14,009 nucleotides of DNA from NCBI GenBank assembly GCA_902492015.1, contig CABUJR010000026.1, positions 1 through 14,009 on the forward strand, in the 5' to 3' direction. The position numbers were made by a program, and so were the translations under genes. The stretch comes from an uncultured Eubacteriales bacterium. GTDB lineage: Bacteria; Bacillota; Clostridia; TANB77; CAG-508. The stretch's first letter is position 1. Every line of letters begins with the position of its first letter. The notes beneath the pieces were generated by a model. The model was given only the letters and a program-made list of their open reading frames with translations. It made no database searches and was not told the DNA's origin. Positions 13,930 through 14,009 of this stretch are shown here, piece after piece.

Positions 13930-14009
13930 TCAAAATATTACAAAATTTAACAAATATAATTTGCAATATTAAATTACCGCTTTTTCATAACATAATTTTA
14001 ACATGTCGT

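Overview
The window looks like a chromosomal segment of an endospore-forming, very AT-rich member of the Clostridia. Evidence: intergenic and housekeeping regions are strongly AT-rich, spoVS and a DUF2953 (YtfI-like) gene are present, Shine-Dalgarno sites are strong AGGAGG types, and recA carries a clostridial-type LexA box. Species cannot be resolved from the sequence alone. All twelve supported genes lie on the minus strand, so transcription runs from high to low coordinates; no tRNA, rRNA, CRISPR array or transposase gene was seen.

Right part (about 14.0 to 7.4 kb, in transcription order): guaB (IMP dehydrogenase) with its own promoter and a long stem-loop terminator; a cytoplasmic GH13 alpha-amylase-family gene with its own promoter and terminator and noticeably richer GC; guaA (GMP synthase) with its own promoter and a 5'-end hairpin; ymdB (metallophosphoesterase), probably co-transcribed with guaA; then a 250-bp intergenic stretch with a nested structure, and spoVS. 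guaB and guaA together convert IMP to GMP, and the amylase gene sits between them as an apparent insertion flanked by two copies of a 27-nt sequence.

Middle part (about 7.3 to 2.5 kb): an orphan membrane-anchored extracellular solute-binding protein, recA with a textbook SOS promoter, a MazG-type nucleotide pyrophosphohydrolase, recX and scpA. These last four read as a DNA-maintenance cluster (recombinase, nucleotide-pool cleaner, recombinase modulator, condensin kleisin). It ends at a terminator overlapping the scpA stop codon.

Left part (about 2.45 to 0 kb): a secreted protein with C-terminal choline/glucan-binding-type repeats, with its own promoter, terminator and markedly higher GC. It sits where scpB would commonly follow scpA, and DUF2953 follows it. 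No scpB is present in the window. I read this gene as an acquired cassette. A short 32-nt tandem repeat overlaps the end of the DUF2953 gene at the window edge.

No clearly new multi-gene system is visible. The most interesting items are the nested plus-strand-favouring RNA structure upstream of spoVS, the duplicated terminator-half repeats around the amylase gene, the cell-wall-binding cassette replacing scpB's usual place, and an IMP dehydrogenase of the Tritrichomonas foetus-like type.
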